This document shows positions 60,561 through 64,000 of a stretch of 64,000 nt of DNA, piece by piece. The translations under genes were made by a program, and so were the position numbers. Location: contig JAYGHB010000020.1 of assembly GCA_034931985.1 (NCBI GenBank), forward strand, positions 1 to 64,000, given 5' to 3'. How positions within the stretch are numbered: the first letter of the stretch is position 1; every line of letters starts with the position of its first letter. The stretch comes from Halotia wernerae (GTDB taxonomy: Bacteria; Cyanobacteriota; Cyanobacteriia; Cyanobacteriales; Nostocaceae). Below the pieces are notes generated by a model. The model saw only the letters and a list, made by a program, of their open reading frames with translations, did no database searches and was not told the origin of the DNA.

Positions 60561-61283
60561 TCAGGGATTATTCTGATTAGCAATTGCGAAAAAAGCAACT
60601 TTAGCAGCAGCTTGTTCAGCGGCTTTAATCGAGCGTCCTTTGCCTTCACCTAATTTATTGTCGTGTAACCACACTTCAGCAAAGAAACGCTCTAGATTGC
60701 GGTTAGTTTGATTGACTTCTGCAACCCGATACTCAGGTAAAACTTTAAAGTGTGCCTGAGTCCATTCTTGTAGGGCAGCTTTGTAGTTAAGTCTAGCCGG
60801 ATCGAGGCGAATTTCTGTTGTTAGTCTTTGAAAGTGAGGGTCTAGCCAAGGGCGGATGAGTTCCAGATTATTGGTGCTGAGATAAAGCGCACCCAGAATA
60901 GCTTCAAAAGCATCTGCCAGTCGTGACTCTTGACCAACTTTATCGCTGGTAGCACTACCAGCGACTAGTAAGTATAACTCCAAACCATATTCTCTTGCCA
61001 GTTGAGCTAGGATGCGATCGCTCACTAATACCGAACGAATTGCGGCAAAATCCCCTACTTGACAGTCAGGATATTTTTCCCATAACACAACACCTGCCGC
61101 TAAACGTACTACAGCATCACCTACAAACTCCAGCTGTTCATAGTTTGCTGATTCAGAGACAGTAGGATGAGTCAATGCCAAATCTAGCAGATCCCACTTG
61201 ACAGGCGCTCCTATTGGCAGACCTAATCTTCTAATTAAGCTTTCGAGTTGCCGCTGACGGCGTGGATAAACAAGTGTCATCAA
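60561..61283 (-). CDS. rnc: Ribonuclease III
   Basis: 240 aa. ALTHPTVSESANYEQLEFVG followed by DAVVRL contains the signature with catalytic Glu/Asp (E-x-L-E-F-V-G-D), DAFEAILGALYL the second metal pair, and the C-terminal dsRNA-binding domain is NYKAALQEWTQAHFKVLPEY with IKAAEQAAAKVAF. It cuts double-stranded RNA in rRNA and sRNA processing. Start is ATG at 61283 or 61280. Cyanobacteria often have several RNase III-type genes. Confidence 0.95.
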   Translation of the reverse strand: MMTLVYPRRQRQLESLIRRLGLPIGAPVKWDLLDLALTHPTVSESANYEQLEFVGDAVVRLAAGVVLWEKYPDCQVGDFAAIRSVLVSDRILAQLAREYGLELYLLVAGSATSDKVGQESRLADAFEAILGALYLSTNNLELIRPWLDPHFQRLTTEIRLDPARLNYKAALQEWTQAHFKVLPEYRVAEVNQTNRNLERFFAEVWLHDNKLGEGKGRSIKAAEQAAAKVAFFAIANQNNP

Positions 61284-61312
61284 GGGGCAGGGGGCAGGGG
61301 GCAGGAAGCAGG
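61281..61312. repeat. GGGGCAG heptamer repeat
   Basis: AGGGGCAGGGGGCAGGGGGC and GGAAGCAGGGG form a short tandem array directly upstream of rnc, within its leader. Confidence 0.75.
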
Positions 61313-61435
61313 GGAGAAAATAACTTCTAACTTTTAAGTTCTGATTTCTAACTCAGTATAAAAGAAGAGGAGAGAGTTGGACAAAAAAGAACATCTGGTT
61401 TTTTAAAAGCTGGTCAAAAATCTTTCAACAAAGAA

Positions 61436-61651
61436 TTGAAACAGGATACCGTAGGTTGGGGCATTGGTAATGCTAGTGCTTCAGGATTACAATCTGTGGG
61501 ATCTCATGTTCCATTACAAGGAGGTTTTACTGCTATGGCAACAGTAAAACCTGTAATGACTGGTGTAAAAGTTACACGAAGATTATCTGGAGTTTTTAAA
61601 ATCAAAAGAATACGTACAGGGTTAGAATCTACTAGAGAGCCAGTCCAGTAG
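61436..61651 (+). CDS. Possible small protein or gene fragment
   Basis: The frame reads DTVGWGIGNASASGLQSVGS, HVPLQGGFTAMATVKPVMTG and ends basic (RRLSGVFKIKRIRTGLES). The composition (Gly/Val/Ser, then Lys/Arg) looks coding and the frame is open upstream to about 61364 without an ATG. TTG at 61436 is a weak start. Could be the tail of a truncated gene. The following 330 bp to 61981 hold nothing convincing. Confidence 0.35.
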   Translation: MKQDTVGWGIGNASASGLQSVGSHVPLQGGFTAMATVKPVMTGVKVTRRLSGVFKIKRIRTGLESTREPVQ

Positions 61652-61981
61652 AAGTACTTGACCTAAAACGCAAGATATGTATGTTGTTAAAATCGTGAAT
61701 TTTAGTGTTCCGTTTTTATGCTATCGCTAAAAAACAGACCCAAATGTTTCACCTTAAATGGGCGTTTTGTCTTAATTCACATACTTGAGTTTTTGTCAAT
61801 ATATATTAGTGGACTGGCGCTCTAGAAGAGGAATAGTAAAAAATATTAATCCTATACATAAAATAAACAATGAATTATCCAGAGAAAGAAAAATGACTAC
61901 TAGTATAAATAATCATTTACAAAAATTACCAACATTAAGTCCAAATACTAAATATAATTACAGAGAATTTAATTATTTTAA

Positions 61982-62159
61982 CTATTTATTACGTAATTCA
62001 TCAATTAATTTTTGTTGAATTAGTAACTGTTCTTTTAGGAAATTAATTTCAGATTGTTGGTCTAATATATTAAGCTCTTCGTATCCTGGTTTAACAATTC
62101 TTACAGTTGTCTCGTAGCTTTCTTGAACGAGTTTACCATCGTACAAATTACGTACAAAA
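61982..62159 (-). pseudogene. Gene fragment downstream of rnpB
   Basis: A minus-strand frame reads FVRNLYDGKLVQESYETTVR, IVKPGYEELNILDQQSEINF and LKEQLLIQQKLIDELRNK to a stop at 61982. It looks like the C-terminal end of a protein with a short coiled coil. No ATG exists, and upstream it runs into the rnpB terminator. I recognise no family. Confidence 0.35.
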
Positions 62160-62161
62160 AT

Positions 62162-62194
62162 AAAAGGATATCAAAGCTGAAAACCTTGATATCC
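62162..62194 (-). terminator. Terminator of rnpB
   Basis: Read on the minus strand GGATATCAA (62194-62186) pairs with TTGATATCC (62074-type arm at 62174-62166), 9 bp, followed by UUUUA. It starts about 15 nt past the mature 3' end of the RNase P RNA. Confidence 0.8.
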
Positions 62195-62208
62195 CATTAT
62201 AGCAGAGA

Positions 62209-62652
62209 GTTGGACATAAGCCGGATTCTGTTCTTAATAAGTGGTTTTAAACACTTTTGAGGGCGATTATCTATCTGGGACGTTTGTTACCAAACGCCTC
62301 TAGCGGCTCTATGTTAGGGAACTGGTAAAAGACCAACCGTAGTTCCTGTGGCCTTGCTCCCAACCGGGGTTTACCGAGCCAGCGCCTCTCGACGCTGCTG
62401 GTGCGCTCTTACCGCACCTTTGCACCCTTACCAAAACAAGTAAAAAGTGAAAAGTAAAAAGGCAAAAGAGAGATTTCTTTCTTTTTACTTTTAGCTTTTA
62501 CCTTTTGACTTATTCTGGCGGTATCTTTCTGTGGCACTATCCTCACGATCGCTCGCACTGGACGTTATCCAGCAAGTTCGGTCTTTCGGGAGTCCGGACT
62601 TTCCTCAAACCAGTTATCATAACTGATCTGCAATCGCCTGCGCCTACTCTCT
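62209..62652 (-). ncRNA. rnpB: RNase P RNA
   Basis: On the minus strand the RNA has the universal elements GAGGAAAGTCCGGACTCCCG (62612-62593 region, P4 5' part) and near its 3' end ACAGAATCCGGCTTAT (62234-62219). The closing helix pairs GAGAGTAGGC with the 3' end. Between about 62441 and 62517 an A/T-rich block of AAAAGTGAAAAGTAAAAAGG and its inverted partner enlarges helix P12. Short tandem repeats at this site are described for heterocyst-forming cyanobacteria. It is the catalytic RNA that trims tRNA 5' ends. Confidence 0.95.
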
Positions 62653-62694
62653 CCCTTTTTTCAGTGTAGGCATAATATATCTTTTTGGTACGGA

Positions 62695-63405
62695 TTACTT
62701 CTTTTTATTCCAGGGTAAGGCGTAAGTCCAAAGTAATTTCTTGACAGTGAAGGGACAATTGATAATGTATACAGGAGGTATGTTAATCCCTAAAGGTAGA
62801 CCTACACGCGTTTCAGCGATTCTAATCACCAGTTGGAGTGAAAATTCTAACTCATTTCTTCTGTTCATAAAGTCGTTGTACAGCTTTTTTTGCGACTTTT
62901 TCAGCGCGGTGATCTCAAGTAACGGGGAAGTTGGTTTATAAATTGCGGATACTGGATCGCGCTCGAAAACATTCTCTGCTGTTACTGCCTCTGAAAGCGT
63001 TTTTTTGGGCGCAATTAAGCTAGGAACTTGTGGTACACCTAAGTCACGGGTTAAACCTGGTGATTTCCGAATGACTCGACGTGATTGCTTAGTGCTTTCA
63101 ATTACTAAAGTACTACTATCCCAATCAACATATATAGCAAGATTGTCAGATTTATTTTCAATGCTAATTAATAATTCCTTTAGTTCCTCTTCTGGCTTTC
63201 CCAGTGAATATGAGGCATTGAGTTTAAAAGAAATTCCAATTTGATCTTGAAGATTGTGTTCTTTAAGTTGATCCTCGACGGTTGCTTTTTTGTATTCAAA
63301 CTTAACTTGATCGTCGATGGATTCAACCATGAGATTAAAGACGTAAGAAACGCCAATAATATAAAGCGTCAAAACCACTAAATTTTGGTCGCTACTTCCT
63401 CTCAT
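62695..63405 (-). CDS. Membrane-anchored protein of unknown function
   Basis: 236 aa. One membrane helix near the N-terminus (about 8-27, LVVLTLYIIGVSYVFNLMVE) and a mixed soluble domain (KLNASYSLGKPEEELKELLI, then IYVDWDSSTLVIE). Ends in a basic NKKK. No family recognised. Same strand as corA and 60 bp after its stop, so it may be in one transcript with it. Confidence 0.65.
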   Translation of the reverse strand: MRGSSDQNLVVLTLYIIGVSYVFNLMVESIDDQVKFEYKKATVEDQLKEHNLQDQIGISFKLNASYSLGKPEEELKELLISIENKSDNLAIYVDWDSSTLVIESTKQSRRVIRKSPGLTRDLGVPQVPSLIAPKKTLSEAVTAENVFERDPVSAIYKPTSPLLEITALKKSQKKLYNDFMNRRNELEFSLQLVIRIAETRVGLPLGINIPPVYIINCPFTVKKLLWTYALPWNKKK

Positions 63406-63468
63406 AATTCAGGATATTAACTCCCTGTACTATTTTTATAAATTGGATTCATTGAGTATCCTCCATTT

Positions 63469-64000
63469 TTAATCACGCTTGATGGCTGAAGAATTTGTCA
63501 GCCAGCCTCGTCGCCAAAAAAATAATAGTAATCCAACTGCGATCGCTGCCATAAATCCCAAGCAAATTGGGTAGCCCCAATACCAATTCAGTTCAGGCAT
63601 ATTGTATGGTGATTTTTCGGTATTGAAGTTCATTCCATAAATTCCAGCAACAAAAGTTAGTGGAATAAAAATTGAGGAAACAACTGTTAACAGCTTCATA
63701 ATTTCATTCATTTTATTGCTGACTGCTGACAAATACACATCCATCAGCCCAGATGAAAGTTCCCGGTAAGTTTCCACCATGTCCATTACTTGTACTGTAT
63801 GGTCATAACAATCTCGCAGGTAAATTCGCACCTCTTCAGTAATCAGTTCACTTCTATCTCTAATCAAAGTACTAATTGCATCTCTTTGAGGCCAAATAGC
63901 GCGGCGTAGTTGTAGTAATTCTCGCCTGATTTGATAAATTTGTTGTAATGTTTGCCGCGTAGGATGGAATATTACTTCTTCCTCTAATTCTTCAAGTCGC
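63469..64000 (-). CDS. corA: CorA-family magnesium/divalent-cation channel (partial)
   Basis: The 3' 177 codons; the frame stays open to the window edge (upstream of an internal ATG at 63867 it continues RLEELEEEVIFHPTRQTLQQ and IRRELLQLRRAIWPQRDAIS). The long cytoplasmic stalk helix, then LLTVVSSIFIPLTFVAGIYG followed by MNF (the GMN selectivity motif) and a second membrane helix (YPICLGFMAAIAVGLLLFFW) are diagnostic. The pentameric channel brings in Mg2+ or Co2+. The N-terminal domain lies outside the window. Confidence 0.95.
   Translation of the reverse strand, partial: RLEELEEEVIFHPTRQTLQQIYQIRRELLQLRRAIWPQRDAISTLIRDRSELITEEVRIYLRDCYDHTVQVMDMVETYRELSSGLMDVYLSAVSNKMNEIMKLLTVVSSIFIPLTFVAGIYGMNFNTEKSPYNMPELNWYWGYPICLGFMAAIAVGLLLFFWRRGWLTNSSAIKRD

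Noticed and set aside
61785..62018. 77-aa frame near rnpB
   Set aside because: Asn/Tyr/Lys-rich AT translation; the minus strand over its end has a better, though still fragmentary, frame.
1..64000. tRNA genes, rRNA genes, riboswitches, NtcA boxes
   Set aside because: I looked for cloverleaf-like GTTCGA-type arms, rRNA core motifs, known aptamer cores and GTA-N8-TAC with a proper -10 site by eye and saw none I could defend; a covariance-model scan would be decisive.

Overview
The window reads as chromosome of a filamentous, probably heterocyst-forming cyanobacterium (Nostoc/Anabaena/Tolypothrix-like). The evidence is dense HIP1 octamers (GCGATCGC), short tandem repeats in many spacers, petN, hemJ, ycf65/PSRP-3, a PEP-CTERM protein, phytochrome-type GAF sensors, several cyanobacterial Ser/Thr kinases, and an rnpB gene carrying a short-repeat insert of the kind described for heterocyst formers. 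Genes lie on both strands in short units; no tRNA, rRNA operon or CRISPR array is visible.

Layout. 1-4.3 kb: an IS110-type transposase remnant, a CPBP protease, SRPBCC and SirB1-like proteins, and a decayed TnpB with a surviving end hairpin. 4.3-6.4 kb: atpD-atpC. 6.4-15.5 kb: a large SPFH protein, a ParE/ParD pair, a kinase-WD40 protein lacking the usual catalytic lysine, PSRP-3, a HAD hydrolase, an alpha-amylase, and an ECF sigma factor with a membrane anti-sigma protein ending in an OstA/LptA-like domain. 15.8-25.5 kb: P450 and glycosyltransferase (convergent, overlapping), a TPR protein beside ISAs1 debris, a four-gene SDR/SMP-30/GNAT/ABM cluster, BrnT and IS110 debris, and a conserved membrane protein.

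26.3-28.4 kb is an AT-rich stretch with no intact gene. Its minus strand carries five tandem, diverged units of roughly 80-115 nt. Each has a shared 5' block and ends in a different but equivalent hairpin, most followed by a clear U-tract; this looks like a tandem family of small RNAs and is the strongest candidate for something undescribed. Next to it a glycosyltransferase remnant is split by a MITE with a perfect 10-bp target duplication.

28.4-45.6 kb: PEP-CTERM protein, Get3d-type ATPase with HSP20-like tail, a 1283-aa multi-GAF photoreceptor-like histidine kinase, a restriction/PIN gene graveyard, dnaN, petN plus a 53-aa membrane protein, a second kinase, small antitoxin-like genes, an oxidoreductase, Usp and pgk. 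45.7-64 kb: PhnD-like lipoprotein, haem-motif HAMP sensor and a third kinase side by side; serine hydrolase, hemJ, moeA, DUF482, a RibD-like reductase, a sensor kinase, a VapBC-type toxin-antitoxin locus broken by a MITE, an oxidoreductase, an RTX-like fragment, rnc, rnpB and the end of corA.

Mobile-element decay runs throughout: at least five transposase families survive only as fragments, and one MITE family (ends TAGGACTTACGC) has four copies here. For two insertions the pre-insertion sequence can be rebuilt exactly. All functional calls come from reading the sequence by eye; no database search was run.
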